In this document: positions 1-9,276 of the stretch, piece after piece
How the letters are laid out: every line of letters begins with the position of its first letter
Numbering within the stretch: position 1 is the first letter of the stretch
Virus record (IMG/VR): IMGVR_UViG_3300046009_005905
Coordinates: 1 to 33,739 of that record
Direction: 5' to 3' (one strand)
Origin: a virus
Length of the DNA stretch: 33,739 nt
Notes under the pieces: model-generated
Database searches by the model: none
What the model saw: the letters and a program-made list of their open reading frames with translations, nothing else
Told to the model about the DNA's origin: nothing
Program-made: the position numbers and the translations under genes

Positions 1-3
1 GGG

Positions 4-129
4 ACGCTATTCAAAATGGATATGAATTAGATGAGTTACACAATGTGTTAATTGATGATTTAACACTTTCTAATAATGATATTATTCAATACGATAGTGC
101 CACTTCACTTTGGAAAAACAAACAATTAG
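4..129. repeat. Terminal direct repeat (assembly overlap), left copy
   Basis: These 126 bases are identical to 33614-33739. The repeat lies inside a tail gene and keeps its frame (position 45 equals 33655, exactly 331 codons after the ATG at 32662). This is what an assembler produces when it reads round a circular or circularly permuted molecule. A physical terminal repeat is less likely because it would sit in the middle of a gene. Bases 1-3 (ggg) do not match the corresponding bases 33611-33613 (tat). Confidence 0.95.
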
Positions 130-875
130 AAACTTCATTTATACCTGATTTAAAAGGTTTAGAAACTTATAGGGGGATATCATTCAATAACAATAGTACA
201 ACTGTTATTTCTGATGGTGGAGTTACAATGTCATCAAGTGCATCTACTTTGGCTCAATCGGTTGCATCTACTAATTTTGCAACAAAACAAATAAGATTAA
301 GGTATTATTCAACTACTGTGTCAAGTGGAAGGTATACAGGAACTAGAGGATCGGCATTACTTTGGTATATTCACGGTGGTTTTAAATATGTTTGCGATTT
401 CAATATTTCAGATACTACATTTTCAGCAGGTTGTCAACAATTCTATGGGTTGGCAGGTCAAACAACCGATTTAGCTTATGGTGGGGCAGGTGGCACATTG
501 GTAAACACATTAACTAATATAATCGGCGTAGGTAGTGAAGTTGGCGATACTAATTTACAAGTTTTTCATAATGATGGAAGTGGTACAGCCACAAAAATAG
601 ATTTGGGAGTTGATTTTCCAGCTAACAGAACAGCTGGAGCAATTTCAACAACTGTATATTCAATAAAAATATACAACAAACCTAATTCTACAGATGTAAA
701 ATATGAAGTAGTTAATAATGAAACTGGAGTAATTGCAAATGGTACAATTTCAACGAATTTACCTTTAAGCACACAAGGTTTAAATTTCTTTGCTAGTAGA
801 TGTATGTCAACGACTTCTTTAACTAATTCAGGACAATTTGACTTATCAAAATTAGGTGTTTATTCAATCATATAA
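4..875 (+). CDS. Tail/receptor-binding-type protein, 3' part (continues from 32662)
   Basis: C-terminal part of a 607-aa protein whose 5' part is at 32662-33739. An internal GTG at 45 could be mistaken for a start, but the frame is open to the left and joins perfectly with the right end through the 126-bp overlap. The last 277 residues are rich in Ser, Thr, Gly and Asn, with short beta-type segments (for example GSALLWYIHGGFKYVCDF), as in phage lectin-like or receptor-binding domains. It follows the tape measure gene and a small HTH gene, which supports a tail-tip or side-fibre role. The exact function is inferred; no catalytic motif is visible. Confidence 0.8.
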
Positions 876-878
876 AAA

Positions 879-1103
879 ATGGAACAATTTACATTACAAC
901 ATACGATTATTATTGAAGATGACTTACAAGCAAATGTTTGCTTAAAACCTACAAATGAAGGTTTAAAAAATTTCATAGCAACTTATAAAGTGTATGATAC
1001 AGAAAATGAAGCTTTAAATGATTTGGATAATTTTAAAACAGAAATGACAGTTAAATTATTCAATGATTTGCCTAATGAGATAAAAGTTAACTACTTTTTA
1101 TAA
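879..1103 (+). CDS. Hypothetical 74-aa protein downstream of tail protein
   Basis: Starts three bases after the stop of the preceding tail gene, so it is almost certainly co-transcribed with it. The 74-residue product is acidic, soluble, without a membrane segment or cysteine cluster, and not recognised. Its place between the receptor-binding-type gene and the prohead protease suggests a small tail or fibre accessory protein or chaperone, but that is context only. Confidence 0.65.
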   Translation: MEQFTLQHTIIIEDDLQANVCLKPTNEGLKNFIATYKVYDTENEALNDLDNFKTEMTVKLFNDLPNEIKVNYFL

Positions 1104-1158
1104 TTTACTGACATTTTAACGTCAAATTAACACAAAAACAATACTTTAAATTTACAAT

Positions 1159-2292
1159 ATGATAGGAAACGTATATATAAAAGGTCAAATTGGTAATTCA
1201 TACGATGAAAATGGTTTGATTACCCAAAAAGGCGTGGAATTAATAGACGTTGTTTCGCAAGTTCAAACACTAGGAGAGGTTGATACAATTAATGTACATA
1301 TAGATTCTGAAGGTGGTTACGTTGAGGTTGGTCGTTCAATTGCTCAATTTATTTCTTCATTAGGAAACGTTAATACAATAGCTGAAAATCTTTGTGCGTC
1401 AATTGCAACTGAAATTCATTTATCAGTTCCTTTAAACAATCGTTTTATTCAAGAAGGTACATCATACATTATTCACAATCCATTCTTAATGAATGTAACG
1501 GGTGATGCTAACGCACTTGAAGAAATGTCTAAAAACATTAAAGAAACTGAAAGCGAAATGATTAACAACTACGCTAAAGCAACAGGAGTTTCAAAAGAAG
1601 CTTTAAGTGGATTAATGAAAATTGAAACTAGCTTAACAGCGGATCAATGTTTGAAATTGAATTTTGCAAGTGCAATAGTTCCAAAACAGCAACAAAGGGC
1701 AGTAGCCTTAATTTATAATCAAAAACAAACAAATATGAAAAAACCACTTATGGAAAGAGTTGCTCTAGCAATGTCTATATTGAAAGGTGAGGAGGCTGTC
1801 GCTACGGTTGAAAGAAACGAGTTAGCGATGATGGTTGAAACTGATAAAGGTATTTTACAATTACCTTATGAGGATATTCAAGTTGGTGATGCTGTTTTAT
1901 TGGAAGACGGTACAAATGCCTTAGATGGTACTTACTTAACTCCTGAAGGTGCTAAAATCGTTATTCTTGACGGTTTAGTTTCTGAGTATATGGAAGCTCC
2001 TGAGAAAGAAGTTGAATTAGAAGTTGAACTTTCAGCGGTTCCAACACAAGAAGAAATGGACGCTTTGACTGCAGAAAATGAGTCTTTAAAAGCTGAAATT
2101 GAAGCTTTAAAATTAGAGTTAGACAAAGCAAATGGTGTTGCTGAAACAGTAGTTGCAAAAATGGAAGAATTAGCGAAAATTGGGAGCAATTTTACACCAC
2201 CAGCTCAAGCAACTGTATTTAGAGAGATTGAAACTCCGAAAAGTATTAAGGAGCAAATGAGAGAAAGAAAATTAATTAGTAAAAACAAATAA
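1159..2292 (+). CDS. ClpP-like prohead protease fused to scaffold domain
   Basis: Residues 1-180 have a ClpP/SppA-type serine protease fold: HIDSEGGYVEVG (48-58) matches the oxyanion-loop region, Ser81 in CASIA is the expected nucleophile, and His106 in IIHNP the expected base. The third catalytic residue is uncertain; Asp162 in TADQCLKLNF is a candidate. Residues about 290-345 are a Glu/Lys/Leu-rich coiled coil (AENESLKAEIEALKLELDKA) typical of scaffolding domains, and the C-terminus is basic. It lies directly before the major capsid gene, the usual position for a head-maturation protease. An ATG at 1735, in an A-rich context (caaacaaatATG), could give a separate scaffold of about 185 residues, as in lambda C/Nu3. 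That internal product is an inference. Confidence 0.87.
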   Translation: MIGNVYIKGQIGNSYDENGLITQKGVELIDVVSQVQTLGEVDTINVHIDSEGGYVEVGRSIAQFISSLGNVNTIAENLCASIATEIHLSVPLNNRFIQEGTSYIIHNPFLMNVTGDANALEEMSKNIKETESEMINNYAKATGVSKEALSGLMKIETSLTADQCLKLNFASAIVPKQQQRAVALIYNQKQTNMKKPLMERVALAMSILKGEEAVATVERNELAMMVETDKGILQLPYEDIQVGDAVLLEDGTNALDGTYLTPEGAKIVILDGLVSEYMEAPEKEVELEVELSAVPTQEEMDALTAENESLKAEIEALKLELDKANGVAETVVAKMEELAKIGSNFTPPAQATVFREIETPKSIKEQMRERKLISKNK

Positions 2293-2305
2293 ATAACAAA
2301 TAAAC

Positions 2306-3382
2306 ATGGCTTTAATAGACGTAACAGATTTAACATTCAACGGTGAAGAAATAAAAGCAATATCGGAAGCGGTATTCGAAAGTGCTTTTGCTAAACCTGA
2401 GTTAACTAAATTTCATTCAGTAGTTAATGGAATTGTAGCTAAAAAACAAATAGCAATCTTAGGAAGATTGAACGGATTAGTAGGAAAAGGTACAGGTTCT
2501 TGTGACCCAGCTTCAGCAACTAACGCTATCGTAAACACTGAGAAATTTTGGGAACCTGCAATGGTATCTGATAGATTCGAAGCTTGTTGGACTGATTTAA
2601 AAGAAACTTTCTTTTTATACGGTACGAAAAAAGGAATTGAAAAGTATGATTTAACAGGTACAGATTTTTTGAACTTTGTTGAGGAATTGGTTTCTGACGC
2701 TATTCAAGAAGCAGTATACAGAATTGCTTGGTTTAGTGATGTTGATGCTGAAACAGTAGCTGATGGAGGTATATTGAAAAACGGAACTGATCTAGCTTAT
2801 TTCAACAAAATCAATGGTTTTTGGAAACAAATAGCTGCAATTGTTTCAGCTGATTCAACTCGTTTAACTACTGATTTAGCTTCAAGAAATGGGCAATCTA
2901 CATTTGCATTACAAGCGTTCACAACAACAGATACAACAAACAAAGTAGTTTCTAACGCTTTACAAAATATGCGTTTTGGTGCTGATTACAGACTACGTGA
3001 AAAACAAAATTTAGTTTACGTTGTAACTCAATCTGTAGCTGATCAATACGAAAGAGAATTATTAGCTTATAACGTAGCTTTCACAACTGAAAGATTGGAA
3101 AACGGTATTACTTTGTTAAAATCAGGTGGTATTGAGGTTTATTCTTTTAATCTTTGGGATAGAATCATTAGATCTTACTACTCAAATGGAACTAAATACC
3201 ATTTACCTCACAGAGCTATTTTGGTAACTCCTGAAAACTTACAAGTAGGAACTGAAGAAATTACAGCTTTATCTGGAATGGACGTTTTCAACGATAAAAA
3301 ATCTAAGAAAAATTATATTGATTTCGCTTTCAACATCGATGCAAAAGTTGTATTGGATTACGAAATTCAAGTTGCTTACTAA
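2306..3382 (+). CDS. Major capsid protein (HK97-type, putative)
   Basis: 358 residues, directly after the protease-scaffold gene and followed by a strong hairpin terminator, as expected for the most abundant virion protein. No cysteine pair or enzyme motif stands out; the composition is mixed alpha/beta with a Thr/Ala-rich middle. The N-terminal region (GEEIKAISEAVFESAF) is helical, like the N-arm, and the end (DAKVVLDYEIQVAY) is a beta strand. The start at 2306 follows an A-rich leader (aaataaac) that suits Bacteroidetes initiation. The assignment rests on size, position and general resemblance to capsid proteins of flavobacterial phages, not on a decisive motif. Confidence 0.82.
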   Translation: MALIDVTDLTFNGEEIKAISEAVFESAFAKPELTKFHSVVNGIVAKKQIAILGRLNGLVGKGTGSCDPASATNAIVNTEKFWEPAMVSDRFEACWTDLKETFFLYGTKKGIEKYDLTGTDFLNFVEELVSDAIQEAVYRIAWFSDVDAETVADGGILKNGTDLAYFNKINGFWKQIAAIVSADSTRLTTDLASRNGQSTFALQAFTTTDTTNKVVSNALQNMRFGADYRLREKQNLVYVVTQSVADQYERELLAYNVAFTTERLENGITLLKSGGIEVYSFNLWDRIIRSYYSNGTKYHLPHRAILVTPENLQVGTEEITALSGMDVFNDKKSKKNYIDFAFNIDAKVVLDYEIQVAY

Positions 3383-3394
3383 GAAATAAATATT

Positions 3395-3420
3395 GGGAGC
3401 GTAAAACCTCCCTTTTTTTT
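3395..3420 (+). terminator. Intrinsic terminator after capsid gene
   Basis: Stem gggag (3395-3399) pairs with ctccc (3408-3412) around an 8-base loop and is followed by eight Ts (3413-3420). The stem is short but fully G-C rich, unlike the surrounding AT-rich DNA. It lies 13 bases after the capsid stop codon. Confidence 0.7.
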
Positions 3421-3443
3421 ACTAACTTTTAAAAAATATATAT

Positions 3444-4019
3444 ATGTCAGTAGTATGTGGAGCAATTGCTTCGAATATTTTAATAAGTTGCGAAACACCG
3501 ATGCAAGGTGGTACACGTGATAGAGCGGTTATATTTAATTATGACGACATAGCTTCTATTGTGTATGATACAACAAACACAGCAACGGTTGAGGATATAG
3601 TTCTAGCAACTGGTAAATTTGCTTACCAAATTGATGGTAAAAACAACTCTATTGCACCAAAAGCAATGATGGTTAAAGTTGGATTTAATAATATGTTTGA
3701 TCATTCAGTTCAAATGAAAGGTTTTGACCTATCACCTGAAATTAAAGAACAACTTAACTCAATGAAAGACGGTCGTTTTGTAATTATTACAGAAAATTAT
3801 TACAAAGGAACTAACGGAAATTCTGCTTTTGAGATTTACGGTTTAACCACAGGACTTGAAATGTCAATTTTGGAAAGAGATCCAAACAATGCAGACACTC
3901 AAGGTGCTTTTGATTTCACTTTCACAACAATTAACAATAAAGAGCCACGCTTACCAAACTCTTTATTCGTTACAAGTTATGCAAGTTCGAAAGCAGTAGT
4001 AGATAGTTTATTGGATTAA
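3444..4019 (+). CDS. Putative major tail (tube) protein
   Basis: 191 residues between the capsid and portal-side genes, with its own terminator directly downstream, which suggests an abundant structural protein. The sequence is beta-rich. A C-terminal stretch DTQGAFDFTFTTINNKEPRLP resembles the conserved end of tail tube proteins in Bacteroidetes phages. A decoration or minor head protein cannot be excluded, because the gene sits among head genes and not next to the tape measure gene. Confidence 0.6.
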   Translation: MSVVCGAIASNILISCETPMQGGTRDRAVIFNYDDIASIVYDTTNTATVEDIVLATGKFAYQIDGKNNSIAPKAMMVKVGFNNMFDHSVQMKGFDLSPEIKEQLNSMKDGRFVIITENYYKGTNGNSAFEIYGLTTGLEMSILERDPNNADTQGAFDFTFTTINNKEPRLPNSLFVTSYASSKAVVDSLLD

Positions 4020-4041
4020 TTAAAAAATTATTACTATTTTT

Positions 4042-4071
4042 AAGGGTGCTAAATATTAGTACCCTTTTTTT
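4042..4071 (+). terminator. Intrinsic terminator after tail tube gene
   Basis: Ten-base-pair stem: aagggtgcta (4042-4051) pairs with tagtaccctt (4057-4066) with one G-T wobble, a 5-base loop, and a T run continuing to 4071. It lies between the stop at 4019 and the next start at 4078. Confidence 0.85.
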
Positions 4072-4077
4072 ATAAAT

Positions 4078-4548
4078 ATGCAAGAAAAAATTGATAAAAT
4101 ATTAAGCTACGAAAAAACCAAAAGTATATGGAGAGGTAACCACCTTTCTACTGAGTGGATAGAAGCTAATGAGTTAAACATTTCTTTATTTGGAATAAGT
4201 CTAAATAGAAGTGCTAAGTGCGAGTGTTTAGAAGATCTATTTTTTGCTTTAAAAAGACCGAATATAATAAATAAAATAACAGAAAAAATGGAAAAACAAT
4301 TTCACGTTAAAAAAGGAAAGGTGATAATGTCATTTGGAACAGATGCAATTACTGAGCATTCAACTGATAAACAATGTATTGCTGCCTTAAAAAACAATCC
4401 TGTTTTAATTAAATTTTTTGAGAAAGTACCTGAGAATTGGGAAAAAATAGTAGGTATTGTAGAAGATGTTAAAGAAATAACAGAGGACGTTAAAGAAGTA
4501 GTTCAAGCGGTTAAAAAAACACGTGCTAAACGCAAAATAAATGGCTAA
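4078..4548 (+). CDS. Hypothetical 156-aa protein upstream of portal
   Basis: 156 residues, with a charged heptad-like helix near the end (GIVEDVKEITEDVKEVVQAVKK, about 129-150) and a very basic tail (KKTRAKRKING). Its stop overlaps the portal start, which indicates translational coupling. The family is not recognised. Its position just before the portal and its coiled-coil, basic end would suit a head-assembly or DNA-contacting minor protein, but that is inference. Confidence 0.65.
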   Translation: MQEKIDKILSYEKTKSIWRGNHLSTEWIEANELNISLFGISLNRSAKCECLEDLFFALKRPNIINKITEKMEKQFHVKKGKVIMSFGTDAITEHSTDKQCIAALKNNPVLIKFFEKVPENWEKIVGIVEDVKEITEDVKEVVQAVKKTRAKRKING

Positions 4549-5878
4549 GGTTAAATCAACGGCTCAAAAGGTCACACAAAGAATTGATGTTATAGATAAC
4601 ATTGGTTTTTTTGTAAAGAAATACGACTTTGACAATAAATACCCTCAAAGGGTAAATGATATTGTCAATGATTCTGGAACTGCAAAAACTTGTTTGAAAC
4701 TATATGAAAAATTTGTTTTTGGTGGTGGTCTTAAAGATACTGATTTCTACAAAAGTAAGATCAACTCAAAAGGTGAAACTACGGATAAATTTGTACGTAA
4801 ATTAGTTAAAGACTTTGGAAAATACGGAGGTGTTGCTATTCACGTTAACTATAATGGACTTTATCAAAAAAGAGAGGTTAGTTTAATACCTTTTGAATTT
4901 TGTAGGCTAACTCCTGAAGGCGACCCGCACGAAGGAATGATACAAGTTTATGACGATTGGGGACACACTAAGCATAAGAAATTTGATAAGACTGATATAA
5001 TTTATATCAATCCTTACAATCCGTCAAATGTTGAGAAAGAGGTTGAAGAAGCAGGAGGATGGGAATTTTATAAAGGTCAAGTTTATTACTCTCCAATGAA
5101 CGAATATCCCTTAGCTCCATTTGATGCGGTTTTAGAAGATATGTTAACAGAAGGTCAATTAAAGAAATTCAAACATTCAACTGCAACTGATAATTTTTTA
5201 GCTAGTCATTTATTGGTTATGGGTAAAACTGAAAGTGATGAAGATGCTGAATTGTTTGATGAAAATATGAGAGCATTTCAAGGTGGTGAAGGAGCAGGTC
5301 GTATAATGGTTATTGAACGTGAAAGTAATGAAGAAGCTATTGAACTTAAAAAATTAGATATTCAAAATTATGACGGTCTTTATGAATATACCGAAAATTC
5401 ATCAAGAGATGCTATAATTAAGATGTTTTTAATACCGCCAGTTTTACTTTTACGCGTTGCTGGTAGTTTAGGAACTTCAAAAGAGATTAGTGATGCTTTT
5501 GATTATTATAACGGAGTTACTTCGGACGATCGTTTAATAATTGAAGAAATTTTAACAGAAATATTTAGCAACTTTTATTATAATATTTGCCCTTCAAATG
5601 ACTATTCTATTTTGCCGTTGAAATATAGCAAAGCAATCGCGCCTGAATATCTTTCTTATTACACAAAAAATGAGATTCGTATAGCAAATGGAGATGAAGA
5701 AGCTACTGATGTTAAAGCAGACACTACTTTGTTAGCGGTTACTTTGGGAGTAGGAGGAACACAAGCTTTGACAAGTATTTTAAGTGATCCAACATTAACA
5801 ATAGAACAGAAAAAAGGTACTTTAAAGGTATTATTCGGATTAAGTGATGAACAAGTACAACAAATGCTTACATTATGA
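4541..5878 (+). CDS. Portal protein
   Basis: 445 residues, the usual length for a siphovirus portal, which forms the ring through which DNA enters the head and on which the connector assembles. Features seen: an N-terminal alpha/beta wing, an insertion ending in FDAVLEDMLTEGQLKKFKHSTATDNF (stem-helix-like), then a helical crown with IKMFLIPPVLLLRVAGSLGTSKEISDAFDYYN. The I-P-P...G...SKEI pattern in the second half is common in portals. The gene overlaps the upstream one by 8 bases and the connector gene by 4 bases. The assignment rests on fold-like pattern and position. Confidence 0.85.
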   Translation: MAKVKSTAQKVTQRIDVIDNIGFFVKKYDFDNKYPQRVNDIVNDSGTAKTCLKLYEKFVFGGGLKDTDFYKSKINSKGETTDKFVRKLVKDFGKYGGVAIHVNYNGLYQKREVSLIPFEFCRLTPEGDPHEGMIQVYDDWGHTKHKKFDKTDIIYINPYNPSNVEKEVEEAGGWEFYKGQVYYSPMNEYPLAPFDAVLEDMLTEGQLKKFKHSTATDNFLASHLLVMGKTESDEDAELFDENMRAFQGGEGAGRIMVIERESNEEAIELKKLDIQNYDGLYEYTENSSRDAIIKMFLIPPVLLLRVAGSLGTSKEISDAFDYYNGVTSDDRLIIEEILTEIFSNFYYNICPSNDYSILPLKYSKAIAPEYLSYYTKNEIRIANGDEEATDVKADTTLLAVTLGVGGTQALTSILSDPTLTIEQKKGTLKVLFGLSDEQVQQMLTL

Positions 5879-6411
5879 TAACAACAAAATTAATAACACT
5901 TCAAAATATACAAGCTGTTAAATCAATTTCATTAAATGTAAATGAGGTTAAACAGTTAACTCCGCATATTTTAGAAGCTCAAAACTTTGATTTAAGGGAA
6001 TTAATCGGTGATGCCTTTTATTTGGATTTAATAACTGATTTTACTTCTTTACCTTCTTTAACTAAATATAGCTTTATATTCAACGGTGGTCAATATACTT
6101 ATCAAAATGAAACTTATTATCTAGACGGTTTAAAACATTATTTAGTTTATTCAAGTTACTCTAGATATTTAGCTAATTCAAACGTAATTAGCACAGCAAC
6201 AGGATTGGTCCACAAAACAAACCAATATAGCGACAAAGTAGAAGAAAAAACAATTGCTAGATTAGTATCACAATCGCGTTCAGCAGCAACGTTTTGCGAG
6301 GAAAATATAAAAAAATATTTGGAAAGAAATAAATCTAGTTATCCGTTATATAAATGCGATAAAAATGTTAATTTTACTAATGGTATAAAAATTAGAAATA
6401 TAGGCTCATGA
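5875..6411 (+). CDS. Head-tail connector/adaptor protein (putative)
   Basis: 178 residues, overlapping the portal stop by ATGA. The segment HILEAQNFDLRELIGDAFYLDLI (about 31-53) resembles the helical start of head-completion adaptors, and the middle (GLKHYLVYSSYSRYLANSN) is a helix likely to dock on the portal. Size, helix-rich N-terminus and place directly after the portal match gp6/gp15-type adaptors. The exact family was not established. Confidence 0.65.
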   Translation: MITTKLITLQNIQAVKSISLNVNEVKQLTPHILEAQNFDLRELIGDAFYLDLITDFTSLPSLTKYSFIFNGGQYTYQNETYYLDGLKHYLVYSSYSRYLANSNVISTATGLVHKTNQYSDKVEEKTIARLVSQSRSAATFCEENIKKYLERNKSSYPLYKCDKNVNFTNGIKIRNIGS

Positions 6412-9260
6412 ATAGCGAAAATATAATTTTAAGAGAAACGGATAATTTACCGTTAATAAATAAAAATGACTACTTAGACAACGCGGATTTCGACAATAAT
6501 TTTATCAATATTTATAACGATTTCTTAGCTTTATGTAGTACCGATTACGTTGATACTTTTGACAACTCGAAAACTTATACAATAGGCGAATACGTTGTTT
6601 ATAACGGTAAAATGTGGACATCTATTTACGATGGTTTTGTTAATATTACTCCAGGAACAAATGAGATATATTGGCAGGACACTTTTCCAACGTTTTTAGC
6701 TCACGTAAAAAATAGAGATACAAAACTAGGAGAGGGTACGGATAACGAAGTTACAGCACAAGAAATAAGAGCTTTCATAGATGCTGGATTGACTTCTACT
6801 ACTAACTTATCTTTGTCGACTAAAACAACTACTAGCTTTAAGATTGAAAGTTCAACAGGTACAGATGTTATCGTACCTCAAGCGACAACAAAAGAAGCTG
6901 GTTTACTTTCAGCCTTTGACAAAGCTAAGCTAAACAATTTAACAGGTGTTAATAGTGGAGATCAAACTCTTGAAAGTTTAAATGGGGAAAATGTAGACAA
7001 TAAAGCGGTTGATTTCACAACAATTAATGATACTCTTTATCCTACTACACAAGCGGTTGATACTTATATAACCGAGCAAGTACCTGATTTAGTTGAAACT
7101 TTTGTAGACGCTTCTTTTGAAAAAATAGATAATAAAGCAACAGACTTTACAACGGTTAATGACACTTTATATCCTACGGTTAAGGCAGTAGATGACCATA
7201 TAAATAGTAAATTAACAGGATTGTGGGACGATCGTGGAGGTTACGATGCTTCTTCAAATGTTTTTCCTTCAAGCGGTGGAAGTGGTGGTTCAGGTGCTAT
7301 TTTAAAAGGGGATATTTGGACAATTAGTATTGAGGGTACTTTGGGGGGTACATTAATGCACGTTGGTGATACTGTTAGAGCATTAACTGATGCCCCGGGA
7401 CAAACTACTTCAAATTGGGCATTATTAGAAAATGCAATTGGTTACGTTCCTGAGAATGTGAATAACAAAGTAACTACATTTGTAGGAAATACAAGTTCAG
7501 ACACTAAATATCCAAGTGTTAAAGCTATTGTTGATAATTTTGACAGCACTAATATTAAAAGTATTTTAGGTATTACAACATTAAGTGGAAATAATACAGG
7601 CGATCAAGATTTAAGTAATTTACTAGAAAAAAATACATCAATTACTGGAGCAACTAAAACAAAAATTACTTACGATTCAAAAGGTTTAGTTACTAGTGGA
7701 ACAGACGCGACTACTTCCGACATTGCAGATTCAACAAATAAACGTTATGTAACAGATGCGCATCTTACTGTATTAGGTAATACAAGCGGAACAAATACAG
7801 GCGACCAAATTATCTCGGACGCTACGTTAACAACGAGTGATATAACAACTAATGATGTGTCGATAACAAAGCACGGATTTGTACCAAAAGCACCAAACAA
7901 CACAACTCAATATTTAAGGGGCGATGGTACGTGGGCAACTCCTTCAGCAGGTGGATTAACCTACTTTACAGAGGCTCAATCAACAGCTTCACCAAACGCA
8001 ACAGTTAACGTTGATTCATTAACAGCGGTTGCATCAACTACAAATGCTGATTTTGCTGTTATACCAAAAGGTACAGGAGCTTTAATAAGTCAAATTCCTG
8101 ACAGCACAACAGTAGGTGGAAATAAAAGAGGTATTAGAGCTGTAGATTTTCAAAGAAATAGAGCTGGTGCGACACAAGTAGCTAGTGGAAATGAATCTTT
8201 TATTGGAGGAGGTTCTGAAAATATGGCTAGTGGTTCACAAAGTACATCTATTGGTGGTTATAGAAATTATGCCACTAATACTGGCGCAACTACATTAGGT
8301 GGTTATCAAAATCAAGCAAATGGTTCATATTCAGCAACAATAGGTGGTCAATTAAACCAAACAAATAACACTTATGCTATAAGTGGTGGTTATTCATCAC
8401 AAGCAAATGGTAATTCATCAATTGCTTTGGGATATTTTAGTACAGCAACATCATCAGGTTCAATAGCATTAGGTTCAAATTCAAGTGCAAGTAACACAAG
8501 CGCAGTTGCAATTGCAGGTGGAAACGCAACTGGTAGTGCCTCATTTGCTATAGGTGCAAATGGTCTTTCAACAGCAAATGCAACTGGTACGGGTTCAGTA
8601 GCTTTAGGTGGGGGTACAGCATCAGGTAATTATTCATTTGCAACAACATTTAATCAGGCATCAGGCGACCAAAGTGTTGCTTTAGGTGGTTCATACGGTG
8701 GAGGCAGCGGAGCTGTAGCTTCCGGAAGAAATTCATTTGCATTAGGTGAATCTACAAGGTCTACTGGTGGATACTCTATGGCTATAATTGCCAATTCGGA
8801 CACATTTTCACACAGATACAGATTATCTCATGGAGCATACAATTCAAGTGCTTCAAATGGTATAGGTTCAATTCAAGGTTCTACATTAGTTGTTGCTGCT
8901 GAAACATCAGGTGCAACACCTACTACAATGACAACTTATGGTGGTACAGCTATTGCTTTAATTTTACAAAATAATAATGTTGTAAGAGTAAAAGGTTCTA
9001 TTACTGGAAAACAAAGTGCATCAACAAATGTAGGAGTTTGGGATATAGATTGTGTTATTGTTAGAGGTACAACAGCAGCAACAACAGTAATTGCAGGTAC
9101 ACCAACGGTATCACTTGTTGTAAATACTGGTTCATTTGGTAATCCAACTTTAACAGCTGATACAACAAATGGTGGTTTAGATATTAAAGTTACAGGAGTT
9201 GCAGCTACATCAATAAGATGGACAGCAGTATTAAATACCGTAGAAACAATTTTAGCATAA
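6408..9260 (+). CDS. Large tail fibre protein with YadA-like head repeats
   Basis: 950 residues. The N-terminal 110 contain GEYVVYNGKMWTSI, a carbohydrate-binding-module-like or attachment segment. Residues about 180-470 hold repeated units: NDTLYPTTQAVD, NDTLYPTVKAVD and SDTKYPSVKAIV, with three GDQ motifs (SGDQTLE, TGDQDLS, TGDQIIS). Residues about 585-800 are short repeats of the SxAxGxxxxAxG kind (SIALGSNSSASN, SVALGGGTASGN), the left-handed beta-roll of trimeric autotransporter heads such as YadA. The last ~105 residues form a C-terminal domain shared with the next gene. It is therefore probably a trimeric adhesive fibre that binds the host surface. The start overlaps the connector stop. 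Confidence 0.85.
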   Translation: MNSENIILRETDNLPLINKNDYLDNADFDNNFINIYNDFLALCSTDYVDTFDNSKTYTIGEYVVYNGKMWTSIYDGFVNITPGTNEIYWQDTFPTFLAHVKNRDTKLGEGTDNEVTAQEIRAFIDAGLTSTTNLSLSTKTTTSFKIESSTGTDVIVPQATTKEAGLLSAFDKAKLNNLTGVNSGDQTLESLNGENVDNKAVDFTTINDTLYPTTQAVDTYITEQVPDLVETFVDASFEKIDNKATDFTTVNDTLYPTVKAVDDHINSKLTGLWDDRGGYDASSNVFPSSGGSGGSGAILKGDIWTISIEGTLGGTLMHVGDTVRALTDAPGQTTSNWALLENAIGYVPENVNNKVTTFVGNTSSDTKYPSVKAIVDNFDSTNIKSILGITTLSGNNTGDQDLSNLLEKNTSITGATKTKITYDSKGLVTSGTDATTSDIADSTNKRYVTDAHLTVLGNTSGTNTGDQIISDATLTTSDITTNDVSITKHGFVPKAPNNTTQYLRGDGTWATPSAGGLTYFTEAQSTASPNATVNVDSLTAVASTTNADFAVIPKGTGALISQIPDSTTVGGNKRGIRAVDFQRNRAGATQVASGNESFIGGGSENMASGSQSTSIGGYRNYATNTGATTLGGYQNQANGSYSATIGGQLNQTNNTYAISGGYSSQANGNSSIALGYFSTATSSGSIALGSNSSASNTSAVAIAGGNATGSASFAIGANGLSTANATGTGSVALGGGTASGNYSFATTFNQASGDQSVALGGSYGGGSGAVASGRNSFALGESTRSTGGYSMAIIANSDTFSHRYRLSHGAYNSSASNGIGSIQGSTLVVAAETSGATPTTMTTYGGTAIALILQNNNVVRVKGSITGKQSASTNVGVWDIDCVIVRGTTAATTVIAGTPTVSLVVNTGSFGNPTLTADTTNGGLDIKVTGVAATSIRWTAVLNTVETILA

Positions 9261-9276
9261 TTAAAATATATAAAAA

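Noticed and set aside
566-772. Minus-strand ORF opposite the tail gene
   Set aside because: It lies antisense within a strongly coding + frame, has no leader or homologous pattern, and the same is true of the other minus-strand ORFs (for example 1932-2189, 12590-12916, 16644-16910).
1147-1154. TAAATTTA box before the prohead protease
   Set aside because: No TTG at the right distance, and TAnnTTTA strings are frequent in such AT-rich DNA.
8170-8800. Repetitive DNA resembling a tandem repeat or CRISPR-like array
   Set aside because: The repeats are imperfect, in frame and encode YadA-like SxAxG units; there are no regular spacers and no cas genes.
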